From assembly GCA_003339415.1 (NCBI GenBank), contig PDHQ01000292.1, positions 1 to 42,364 of the forward strand: a stretch of DNA of 42,364 nt. The letters are read 5' to 3'. The translations under genes and the position numbers were made by a program. The notes under the pieces are model-generated. The model made no database searches. It had not been told where the DNA came from and saw nothing but the letters and a program-made list of their open reading frames with translations. The stretch comes from Ophiocordyceps camponoti-saundersi (nom. inval.). Taxonomy: Eukaryota > Ascomycota > Sordariomycetes > Hypocreales > Ophiocordycipitaceae. Each line of letters starts with the position of its first letter. Position 1 is the first letter of the stretch. Below are positions 1-10,435 of this stretch, piece after piece.

Positions 1-1530
1 TATTAATAATATATATATTATATTTTCTATAAAAATATATTTTTAAAACGCTAGCTTAAATAGGGAAAAATTTTAAAAAAAAATTAAAATAAGCTATATT
101 ATAATAAAAATTAGTATTATTTTTTTTAAAAGTAATATTTACTTTTTAGTAAGTTATAAGTAAATAATTATTCTTTATATAATAAAAAGTATTTTTAAAA
201 CTAATAATTACTTTTAAATAAATTCTATAAAAAATATATATATAAAGCTTATAAGATATAAAATATAAAAATTATTTTTAAAGTTTTTTTTTAAAAATAC
301 TAATAAGAAAATAAGAAAGTAACTATTATACTAATAAGTTATTTATAAATAATTTTATTAAACTATTTTATATACTATTTCTAATCCGGCTTTTTGTTAT
401 CTTAAGGTTTTTCGTTATAATTAGGCTCCCTAACTTTTTCCGCTAATTTTCTAGCTTTTTTATAAGCTTTTTTTTATACCTTTATAGTTTTTTTTTACCT
501 TTTTTCTTTCCTTTTACTTATTTTCCTAGGAAAAGGAAACGATCGAATAGTATATTATACTTTAATACGCGTAATTATTCTCTATAAATAATAAATAGCT
601 AAAAATAATTAGTATTTTTTAATTAAAATTTAGAAAGCTTTTTAGGTAGCTTACGTTAAGGAATAAAAATAAGAGGAGGTATTTTAAGTAAAATAAACTC
701 TCCCTAAGTAATAATCGAAGTTATAAAGTTTAAGTTAGATATCTTAAGAGATTAAGGGCACTAGGCTAAAAGCGGTTAGCACTATCTAATTTTTTAGGAA
801 AAAAGCTTCCTAAAAATACCTTTTTTATCTTTATTAAATAAAAATTAAGGGTAATAGAGTAAATTAAAGTTTAAGTTATCTTATAGAACTCTTAAGTTAT
901 TAAAGAAAAAGGGAGACTTTAAAAATTTTTCTTAGTATAGGGAAAATAGGTAAGGGTACTTAGTAATCGGCTTAGAAAAGCGCCTTACGCCGCGTATCTA
1001 GTCGTAGATTTACTTTTCGTAGATATACCTTCCTTATATTCTTAGAATATTTTTTAGTAGTAAAGTTTAAAAGTCTACTTAAAACCTTATATTACTTATA
1101 AAGAGGGGTAAGTATAAAGAGCTCTTTTATATTAACTTAAAGAAAAAACTAGTAAAAAGTAGTAAAAAGATAGGGGAAAAAATATAAGATTCTTTATAGC
1201 CTTAGCTATATTAGGTTTTTTTTTTATAATTTTAGCTATTTTATATCTATTTTAAATAAATTCTTAAAAGAAATAAAAATATATTTCTACTACTTACTAA
1301 AATAGGTATATTACGCGTAGCGTAGCTACCGCGGGGTAAAGTACTTTTTATAACTTAGGGAATTTAAAAAAAGGTATAAGGTAAAATAAAATATAATTAA
1401 AAAATAGAAAAAACTTTATTATAGCTTAAAAAACTTACTTATATTTTTATTAAAGTTTATTTTTAAGTTAATATAATATTATTTAAATTTAAAAAGTAAT
1501 TATATAAAGTAGCTTTTTTATTATTATTAT
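1..1530. other. AT-rich flank, no gene seen
   Basis: Very AT-rich DNA with short A and T runs and almost no CpA or TpG, like the rest of the window. A few less AT-rich patches occur (around 720-800 and 960-1030), but I could not follow a convincing reading frame or recognise a motif on either strand. It may be an older repeat degraded beyond recognition. Confidence 0.6.
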
Positions 1531-1711
1531 AGTACTTTAGAGGCTATAGAAGTAGCTGCTAGAACCTCGGTAGTAAGTTAAGTAGGAAAAACCCTCCTAA
1601 AAGAGGTAAAACCCCCCGCTATATAATAGGACCGCGTCCGGCTCGGGGCTAGGCTAGGCGCTCTACGTATATAAAGAAAGTAACCGTCGGTTACGGTAAT
1701 ACTATATAACG

Positions 1712-1754
1712 TAAGGAAAGATAAGGAAAGATAGATAAGATAAGGAAAAGATAA
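1712..1754 (+). repeat. purine-rich AAGGAAAGATA-type tract
   Basis: A run made almost only of A and G with repeated AAGGAAAGATA and GATAAGATA units. It lies between a CG-containing patch (around 1620-1690) and the hairpin at 1883-1984. It may be part of the untranslated leader or LTR of the relic that follows, but no second copy was found to prove that. Confidence 0.6.
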
Positions 1755-1882
1755 TAGTAGCGGCGGTACGTACTACTTATATATACTAATATATACCTCC
1801 CTAGCTTCTAAGTATATATTACTTAACTCTTAGGTATATAGCTATATACCTCCTCTATATATAATATATACCTAGGTATATA

Positions 1883-1984
1883 CCCCTTTTTTAAGCCTTC
1901 CTAATTAGGAAGCTTTCCTAATTAGGAAGTCGGTCTTTATAAATTAGTAACTTAAGGCTTAAAAGTATATAAAAAAGGGGGGGG
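1883..1984. repeat. nested inverted repeat (cruciform-like)
   Basis: The outer arms are CCCCTTTTTTAAGCCTT at 1883-1899 and, on the right, AAGGCTT at 1954-1960 followed by an A-rich stretch ending in eight G (1977-1984). Between the arms lie two adjacent copies of the palindrome TTCCTAATTAGGAA (within 1897-1912 and 1913-1929). The right arm also contains a TATATAAAA-like string at about 1965-1974, so a promoter or LTR role is possible but not shown. Confidence 0.7.
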
Positions 1985-2220
1985 TCGCTTTTACTAATAT
2001 AAGCAAGCTATTATTATCTCGTTATTTTTTTAGTAATTTTAACTATATAAGTAATCCTTAGCGCGCGTAACTAGTTCGTAGCTAACTTATACCGGAGTAA
2101 AATACCCGCTAAACTAGACTTTCTTTAAGCGGTATCTTACGTAAAGTATATTAGTACGCTTATTAGCTTTAGTAACCTTTATTAAGTTTAAAGAAATAAG
2201 TACTTAGCCCTAGCGTATAT

Positions 2221-3198
2221 TTATATTTACTAATAACCGGGGTAAATTATCTAAGCGTAGCTTATATTAAATATATAAATAATTATACTAAGTATTAGCT
2301 AATTAATAATCCCGCTATAGCTAAAGCTATTCGCGTTATAGTTAAGGTCGCCTGCTAGCTAAGCTTTAATTATAACGCCTAAATAGTAAGTAATATTAAG
2401 GTTATATTAAGTCCGTAATAAGTCCTATACTAATAAGCGTAATAGAAAAATATAATCTAGTATATTAAAAAGATACGCGCTATTACGCGTTATAATAATA
2501 CTTATACTAATTAAGTTATATAGGTAGCTGCTAGCTATATACCGCTTTAAAGCTTATAGCCTCTTACTATTAAGGCGGACTTTATTATTAATATAACTAA
2601 AAGTTTAACTAGCGCTAACTAACTTATTATTATTATATTAGCTTAGATATAAAAATAATATATTTTCTATATATAAGTAATTAACTTTTTTAAATAGTTA
2701 ACTAAGGAGCTATATTATATCCGCTACGCTATTAAGAATAAAGCGTACTTATAAGGGAGCTTATCTCTTACTAATTATCTTCCTATTCTCTATACTCCGC
2801 CTCCTATTACTAATTTCGCTTCCGCCCTAGTACCTATTAAGTCTAAGTCTAAGTTAGAGGCCGATAAGCTTAATAAGCTTAAGATTATTTTTACCTTAAG
2901 CGTTAAGGTTACCCCCGCTATTAGGGAGGATATTATTAGCGCTTATATTATAACTACGCTACCTCCTTATAAGGAGATTTTTAATCTTATTTAAAATAGT
3001 TTAGTTAATAATATATCTAATAACGAAAATTTTATAACGCTAGTTAGTAATTATACTATATCTAGTAAGGAGGAGAAGCTAGCGGTAAAGGAGGAGTAAG
3101 TAGCTTTAGTTTACGCTTATAATTATAGTTAAGGTTAGGGCCGCGGCTAAGGCCGCGGCTATAATAAGCGCGGTCGGTCCCGCGCTTTGCGTAGTTAA
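2221..3198 (+). pseudogene. degenerate Gag-like reading frame with RG-rich tail
   Basis: One plus-strand frame can be followed with only TAA/TAG stops that RIP would create from CAA, CAG or TGG. The part from about 2818 to 3110 is well preserved and rich in Lys and Glu. It is followed by an Arg/Gly stretch (about 3130-3185) in which GRG-type motifs alternate with former Gln codons, ending in KRGRSRA. This layout, a helical acidic region followed by an RG-rich nucleic-acid-binding tail, is typical of retrotransposon Gag, but I see no clear CCHC knuckle. The next frame begins about 50 bases downstream in another phase, so the two may have belonged to one element. The Gag assignment is an inference. 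Confidence 0.4.
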
Positions 3199-3250
3199 AT
3201 TAATACCTTATATATAATTAAGATAGTTTAGCTTTAAAGCTAGGTAAGTA

Positions 3251-5602
3251 GCTAATAAGATAAATAATAAAATTACTACTATAAAGCGGTTATTATATAT
3301 TTATTACGAGGCTAAAAGCCTTATCTCCTTTATTTATTTTATTTTTATAAAGTAATATTATAAGGTTAAATTAGCGTAATTATTTAAGTAAAAGAAACTA
3401 ATATATAAATCTAGCTATAAATTAAAGGTTATTAAGCGCTTTAGTAAAATTACGCTAGTCCTATATTAGTTATTAGTTAATATCGAAGAGTAACTTATTT
3501 TTATAAGTAAAGGTATAGTTAAGAAAGATATATAATATAGTCTTATTACCCTTATTATAAAGGTAGTATTTCGAAACTACTTTAGGAACCTTATAAGCTT
3601 AGAGAAAAAAATTAAGCTTAATATATTTAGTCTAAAGTTATATAAGTACTATACTAATAAACTTAGAAAGTCCTTTATTAATACGTAAAGCGGTCCTAGC
3701 CTTAAGCTATAGCGGTTTATTAATAAAGTAGCTATAAGATTACCCGTACTTCTTAAGCTTACTTTCTTAGGAATATTATTAAAGGAGCTACTCTTCTTAA
3801 AGTTTAATATCGAAGTTATATTACGTGCGTCTAGCCTCTAATTCGGGTCTAGTTTATATTTTATAGAATTCTTTTAAGTCTTATAATACTTAATATCTTT
3901 ATTAATAGGGGCGCCCCTTATACCTATATCTAACCTACTTAGTAGCTTTTTTTACTATAATACGGATAAGGTTTACTATACTTATATATTAAAAGCGGTA
4001 ATAAGTATAAGCTATTTAATAAGTAAGGTATAAGTTAAGGGGGGGGACGAAAGCCTTTATTTTAATATAATAAAAAGGGGTAGCCTTATAAGCTCTAATA
4101 ATAATTTTTAAGTATTTAAACTATTCTATAGCTAGCGCTTTTATAATAAAGCTATATAGTTTCCCCCTTAGTTATATAAGCGGGGCGAACTAAAATATAT
4201 TAAATATAATCGCTAATCTAATAGCTTTAATATAAACTTTTTTTACTCTTAATAAAGTATAATTTTATATTAATATAATAATTTTAATAAGGGCTAGGTA
4301 TTAGCGCTTAAGTTTAGCGGTAAGTTTTCAAAAGTAAGATTTCTATTAAAGTTTATAATATAGCTAAACCCTTAAGAGTCTCGCTTTCTATATAAGCTAA
4401 ACTATCTTTATACTAAGCTAAAGCTAAGTTATATCTACTTTCCTAGCTTTTATAAAATATATTAACTTACTTTTAGCTAGCTAAAAAGTTATTTTATACT
4501 TAAGGGCTTATTATTTATAAATTCGCTACGCTCGCTTAAGTTAAAAAAATACCTAGGCCTTATTATATCTAATATTAAATATATTAATATTATTAGCGAA
4601 GCTTACTATAAATAGTCTAATTATTAAGTTTAGATATTAGTATAGTAAAAATATATATAATAAGAAAAGGATTAGTAATATAAAAAACTTTTAAGGAACC
4701 CTTTACTAAATTAAGAAAGTATTACTAAGCTTATAATTAAACTTAAGTTATAAGGTTTTAATAATAAAATAAGAATAAATAAACGCTATAACTTATTTAG
4801 GAAAGCCTAAGTAATTAAGAATAATTATTAGCTTATTATAAAAAATATAGTTAAAAGCTCCGGTAAAGTTTAATAAAAAGAGTAAAGCGGTGCCGCCTTA
4901 GTCTTAAATAATCTTAATAGTTTTAATAAGTATAAAAACTATAATATTAATAAAGCGTTATAGCTTATTACTTATTTAGCTATTTAAGAGGATATTAGCT
5001 ATTTCCGCTATAAACGCTATTTTCCTAGCGATAATTATTTTTAAGACTTTCCTTATTATATTAAGGAGCGAAATTAGCTTATACCCGCCCGGGGTATAAT
5101 ACGTAGCTAGTAGTTTACTTACTTTACGGATAATTATAATATTAGAGGCTTTAAATTATAATAGGAAGTAGCCGCTATTAATATAGCCTTAGAAGATTTT
5201 TTAGAAAACTTAGATAAAAGGGGGTCTATATCTTTTTAGGAACTTAACTAAGATCTTATTAGGGCCGGCGGACTTTTATAAAATAATTAAGAAAAAAGTA
5301 AAGTAGATATCGTCGGTAATAATCGAACGTTTAATATAGAAGGGAGGGAAGGGTTTATTTAAGGTAAGAGGAGGGGCCGAGGTAGTAGGAGTAGGGAAGA
5401 ATTACTAGCTAAGTAAGATCGCTTTATCCGAGAAGGTAGATACTAAGTTTAAGTCGGGGCTTTTCTATAGCGTTAGTATATATATAGGCTCCGGCGGGGC
5501 CTAGCTCCGGAGCCGGGCCTAATATTTTATTATCTAAAGTATTGCTAAGTTTATCGAGATGCTATCGAGGAAGTCGCGCTAGGCGCCACGTATATAAAGT
5601 AG
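3251..5602 (+). pseudogene. unidentified long coding relic (~784 codons)
   Basis: A single plus-strand frame runs without a phase change for about 784 codons to a TAG at 5600-5602. Its internal stops are TAA and TAG. The last third is the clearest: from about 4988 there is a well-preserved segment including IALEDFLENLDKRGSIS (about 5190) and later a basic, serine-rich GKRRGRGSRSREE (about 5355-5395). I searched it for reverse transcriptase, integrase, tyrosine recombinase, helicase and transposase motifs and could not place it. The basic RG/SR patch suggests nucleic-acid binding. It may be the main protein of an unrecognised mobile element, or a captured host gene duplicated long enough to attract RIP. 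That it was once coding is likely; its function is unknown. Confidence 0.5.
5487..5514. repeat. GC-rich hairpin inside coding relic
   Basis: GGCTCCGG (5487-5494) and CCGGAGCC (5507-5514) are perfect 8-base arms around a 12-base loop. It stands out as one of the most GC-rich spots in the window. It lies in the last part of the long relic, so it may simply be coding sequence. Confidence 0.75.
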
Positions 5603-5639
5603 CTACTTATTCCTTTAGTTTAATATATTTTATAAAGAA

Positions 5640-6590
5640 GAAATAAATAAAAATAAAAATAATAAAAAAAAGGTAAAAAAGTTTACTTTTTTTAAGCTAT
5701 AAGCTATATTTATTTTATAATTATAAGGCTATTATTAGCTTTTATTTTAAATCTTTTATTTAAATAAAAAAGTATTTTAAAGTTAATAATATAAATAAAT
5801 ATAAATTAATAGTTATAATTTTAAGTAAAAAATCTTATAAGAAAGCTTAAAAATATATTACTTAAAAAGATTTAATTTATATTTTTAACCTTATTATTAA
5901 AGGAGTTATTTTTATTAAAAATAAAAACTTTATCTATATCTTAGTTTACTATACTAAAAAATAACTTAGTAAGGAAAAAAGGGTAAAAAATAGAAAATAA
6001 TTTATAACTAAGGCTATAATAACCTTACTAACTTAAAAAAAGATATTACGTAAAGTAAACCCTTTTCTTCTTTACTAATTTTTTAAATTATTTTTTTCTT
6101 TTTAATTAAGCTTTTAAAATAAATATTAGTATTTTTAGTACTTAGTATAAGGTAGTAAATAAAATAATTTTTATCTTTTTTAATAATTTATTTAAAAATA
6201 AGAAAAAATTATAGCTTTATAAAATATATAATTCCAAGTAAAATAAGCCTTAAAAGCTTTAAAAATAATATTTATCTTTACTTATAATAAATTCTTAAAA
6301 TAAATATATTTTTTCTATTAATATTTTTATAATAATTATAAGAAAATAGATAAAATTATAAAATAGTAGTTTTTAGCTATAATAATACCTATTTGTTTTT
6401 TTAAATTATTACTTACTATTATATAATCTACTAAAGTTTTTTTTTCTAAGTAATATTTTTAAAAAATATTTTTTAAAAAATCTTATCTTTAACTTTTTAT
6501 TAAAAAATAAGTAAAATAGCTAAAATTATAAAAAAAGTACTATTTAGAAGCGCTTTTAATAAGGTTTTTTTTAAAAATATAAAAAAAAAT
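5640..6590. other. AT-rich spacer, nothing recognised
   Basis: Strongly AT-rich sequence with long A and T runs between the end of the long relic and the small inverted-repeat element. No frame, repeat partner or structural RNA was recognised on either strand. Confidence 0.6.
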
Positions 6591-6596
6591 TAACGC

Positions 6597-6774
6597 TAGT
6601 AACTAATTTTTTAGTCTTTAGTCAGTTAGTAACTAACTAAAAACTAAAAGTAACTAACTAAAATTAGTTACTATAAGGACTTTAGTTAGTTAGTAACTAA
6701 TTTAGTCCCTAAAAATAAGGACTTTAGTTAGTTAGTCTAGACTAACTAAAAAAAGACTAAAAAGTCACTAATTA
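6597..6774. mobile_element. short inverted-repeat element (MITE-like or foldback)
   Basis: About 180 bp built from TTAGT/ACTAA motifs. The left end (6597-6632) and the reverse complement of the right end (6739-6774) share TTTTTAGTCTTT and a TTAGTTAGT/CAGTTAGT block with a few mismatches. Inside, AAGGACTTTAGTTAGTTAGT occurs twice (6676-6695 and 6718-6737), and a short perfect palindrome (GTCTAGAC) lies near 6735. There is no coding capacity. A non-autonomous DNA element or a foldback sequence fits. No clear target duplication was identified. It ends about 18 bases before the broken end of X1. Confidence 0.5.
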
Positions 6775-6791
6775 ATTTTAAACCCTAATAA

Positions 6792-8661
6792 TATCTTATC
6801 TCTTCCCTTTTAAAGCGAAATTTTTATTTAGCGTAAAAAGAATAAATAGTAAGGTCCTTTTTATATTTCTAGTTTCGATAGCTAGGATATTATCCTTAAA
6901 CTCCTTATAAGACTAACTAGATTTTATACGATATAAGTTAAACCTTATCTCCGCTCCCTCCCTATTATACTTATAGAGAAAAAGGTATAGTTTAAAATCC
7001 TAATTATACCCCTATATAATAAAAACTTATATAAAGCTTTTCCCTTTATATTTATTACTACGAAGGAAAAAGATAATTATATACTTACTATATAATTACG
7101 GTAATAAGGTATTATTACTATTTTAGAATAATTATTCGAGGCCTCTAACTATAAGGAAATTAATACCCTCTCTATATAGGAAGTTCTTACCTTTATCCGA
7201 TATAACCTTTCCTTAAACCTTATAAGGCGTATTTTTAAAACGCGTCTTATATAAGAAATAAAAAACTTAAATAATAGCCTTTATAAAAAGTCCCGCCTAG
7301 TTATTTAGGGCTATAAAGATAATAGTAAAAAAGAAATCTTTATATAATTATTTATAATTCTACGTATATTATAGCGCCTCCTTCTTACTTTTAGACTTAC
7401 TTTTATAAAGTTATATAACTACTAAAGTAAACTGCGAGATATTATATAAGCGTATATATAATCTGCCGATCTTTTAAGTTATATAATATACGCGTACTTT
7501 CCTAAAAAACTATAAGATTAATATCTACCCTATACTCTTTTATATATTAAGAAGCCGCTATATAAGCTAGCAGAATAAAGATTATACTAATTTAAAATAT
7601 ATTATAATTATTATTATATAAACTTTTATATAACGCCCTTATTATATAATCTATATTTTTTATTTATAATAGCTAGCCCTAACTTATTCGGAATAATAAG
7701 CTTATAAATAGATAATATACTCTCTTTTACGTTTAATATATTCTCTAAACTTAAGGAAAATAAGTTAAAATAGGCAGAGCTTCGTATAAAGCTTAAAATA
7801 TTCCTTACTAATAGCTTATTTATTAACTTTAATAGTAGTTATATTACGCGCGAATCGTATAATATCGTTCTTATATAGAAAGGATAGGTAAAGGGCCTTT
7901 ACGTTATTAACCTAACCGCTAATATTACCCCGTAAGACTTTATTAGCTAGCGAGCCTAAGGAGTATATATTACTTCTACTTATTAACTAAAGGCGTTATA
8001 TAACCTTATAGTAGCCGCTTAAGTAACCGATCTTTCCTTATAGGATATTTTAGCCCTTAATAAATATATCTAATAGTAGATTAATAATATTACTTACGGT
8101 TTATAGTTTATTTTACTTAACTTATCTTATATAAAACTATTTATTTTTATAGATAGGTTATTTATAAATAATAAGGACTTTACCTTATAGCTTAGCACTT
8201 TAATTATCCTTAATAAAGAAGACTAGTCCTTTAACTTATTTATTATATAAGGTAATATCTTTTATTAAACTTTTACGAAATATAAAAAGGTTACTTAAAG
8301 TATTTTAGTAAGCGAACTTTATAGTATAGTAAATAGCGTTAATATTAGCCTAGCCCTTTACTTAACTATTTAGGCTATTATATAATCTCTAAGCACGCCT
8401 CTAATCCCTCTTATTCTCTATATAAACTTATATTTATTATATAACTATTTAATAAAGCTCGGCTTAACGATAGTAAAATAGCTAATAATCGATATTATAG
8501 CTATTTATAAATTATATAAGCGTAAGGAAATTTTAGAAATATAATAAATTAATAGTAAGAATAACTTAGCTAACGCTTATATTAAGGATAGCCTTAACTT
8601 AGCCTTATTAACCCTTATTTCTATAAATTCCTATAAGTTACGAATTAAAGCTACTATTTAA
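6792..8661 (+). pseudogene. X1 reverse transcriptase-RNase H relic
   Basis: C-terminal part of a Copia-type polyprotein, broken by many TAA/TAG codons and by phase changes. The acidic pair of the RT active site is visible as Ile-Asp-Asn at 7708-7716, where the second Asp (GAT) reads AAT. RNase H follows in its own phase, with FIDRLFTNNKDF matching the catalytic FVDGSFANNKDL region of fungal Copia elements and, further on, KDSPNLALL-type C-terminal sequence. It starts mid-domain because X1 is truncated. The same motifs occur in X2. Confidence 0.85.
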
Positions 8662-10134
8662 TAACTTACTTAAGTTATATAAAACTTATACTTTTTTCTT
8701 TCCTATATCTTTACTTAATCTAACCCTCTATCCTTACTTTTCTATTTTTTTTATATTTTTACGTTTTTTTCTATTATTTTTATATAAAAATTACTATTAA
8801 TTTTTTCTAAGTATTATCTAACCCCTATACCTAATTTTAAAAATAAAAAGCAAAGCTATAAGTCCTAAATACTTAATATTTTTTCTTTTTCTTTTCCTTT
8901 TTCCTTATCGTCCGATCTTACTACTATTTTTTTTCTACTCTTACCCCTTACTACTTATTATCTAAGATAGTAATATACTCCTCCGTATTAGGAGGCGCTC
9001 TACTTAGTATTATTATTACCTATCCTTACCGCTAGCTATCGGGCGACTTAATAAGAGTAATTATTAGAGTATAAAATACCGGCCTAGGAGTTTATAACGC
9101 TTAGCCCTATTATACGAAAAAGTATCTTATTATATAAAACCGCTATATATAAGTAGTATAAGCTTTATTACTATTTATCTAATATATATTAAAAAAGTAA
9201 GGATTTTTAGCGTAAATATAATATAGTTTTACTATTACCTTACTATAACTTATAAGTAAGATTATTAGAAAATAACTTAGGCGTTAAATAATAATAGCCT
9301 TAATACGCTTAGAATCTTAAATATTATTAAAGTAAATAAAAATATCGGATAATAGTATAGCTACTAGTTAGATCTCCGCTTATTACTCTCCTATTAGTAT
9401 TATTATTATATAATAGTTAAACCTTTTTTTTTTATATTTAAGGATATTTACTATATAAAGCGCCGGTTATCTTTATTATTATAAAATATATAAACTTAGT
9501 AAAACCTAAGTTAATAAGCTATAATACTATTAGGATAGGGAGGTATATTATATAACTAATAATTATTAATAAAAATAACTTAAGTATATTATATAACTTA
9601 TTAATCCTTATTAAAGATTTTTCTAGTTATCGTTATTATCTTCGTTAATTAGCTTAAAAAAGAAAGAAAGAAGAAAAGAAGAGAAAGAGAGAGAGAGAGA
9701 GAGGGAGCGAGGAGGGGTTTTTCTACCCTTCTAAAGGCGGTAAGAGGCGGCAGAATCCGATTTTTAATTCCTATTTTTCGTAATATTTTTTAGTATTTTT
9801 AGTATAAGGTTATAGAAAGTTAGCTTTCTACTTATTTTTCTTAATATTACGATTATAAGAAACTTTTATAGTAAAACTTTATAAAAATATACTATAAATT
9901 AAATTATATAATAACGTAACTTTTATTTTTTAGCTAATAGCTTATTTTCTTTATCTCTTTTTATTACGGTATTACGGGCGTTATTTACTTTTAGAGATTT
10001 TTTTAATTATATATTTATTTAATATTATATAATTATTTTTCTTTAGAAACGTCTACCTTTTAGGAAAATAAAGTTTTTTCTTTATATAATACCTTTTTAT
10101 TTAGTATATCTTTTTATAAAAAGAAAAAGTTAAG
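8662..10134 (+). other. X1 region between RNase H and 3' LTR
   Basis: About 1.47 kb conserved with X2 (24981-26461), unusually long for the 3' part of a Copia element. A T-rich stretch (8690-8830) is followed by a segment (about 8945-9655) in which one plus-strand frame reads as plausible protein in both copies, for example a preserved LLLPILTASYRAT-like stretch near 9019-9050. No known domain was recognised. It may be a second short ORF, an extended untranslated region or an older insertion. Confidence 0.45.
9655..9717 (+). repeat. long purine tract with (GA)n in X1
   Basis: More than 60 bases almost free of pyrimidines, passing from AAAGAAAG units through a GA dinucleotide run to GGGAGCGAGGAGGGG. 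The same tract occurs in X2 at 25979-26042. It lies about 420 bases upstream of the 3' LTR, too far to be the usual plus-strand priming polypurine tract; a shorter AAAAAGAAAAAG string sits just before the LTR. Confidence 0.75.
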
Positions 10135-10435
10135 TATTAAATATTATCTCTATATACCCCTTTATATCTATTATATAATATATATATAGAGGATAGCACG
10201 GATATAGGGAAGCCTCTAATAAAATATATATTATTACCTAAGTTATGCCTTATACGATTTAGGAGGTAGGATGTAGCTTAAATAAGAAGAAGGAGGGTAT
10301 AGAAGTAAAGTATTATCTAGCTATATAGCCGCTCTTCCTCGTACGATAAAGGAAGGGCATCTATCTCTAATTATACTTAATTTAGGTTACCTTTGCTTTC
10401 TCTTACTTATACGTACGTATAAAGACCACTTAATA
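10135..10435 (+). repeat. 3' LTR of X1 (301 bp)
   Basis: Exactly the same length as both LTRs of X2. It begins TATTAAATATT and ends CTTAATA, consistent with an original TGTTA...TAACA pair changed by RIP. It still contains some CA and TG dinucleotides (around 10195-10440), so it is less mutated than the internal region. It is joined directly to copy A at 10436. Confidence 0.93.

Larger units (their letters stand above)
6792..10435 (+). mobile_element. Ty1/Copia-type retrotransposon X1, 5' truncated
   Basis: This stretch is collinear with 23111-26762 of X2 (offset about 16.32 kb), with many transition differences and few indels. It holds the 3' half of the element: reverse transcriptase, RNase H, a noncoding or unassigned 3' region, a purine tract and the 3' LTR. 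The 5' LTR, gag, protease and integrase are missing. Homology stops abruptly at about 6790-6792. The 3' end at 10435 abuts the Ty3/Gypsy copy A in the middle of its ORF3, so X1 was inserted into A. The left target duplication was lost with the 5' half. Confidence 0.9.

Noticed and set aside
3251..5602. Starship captain (DUF3435 tyrosine recombinase) or helicase identity for the long relic
   Set aside because: I compared it with the motifs I remember for these families and found no convincing run of matching residues, so no identity is claimed.
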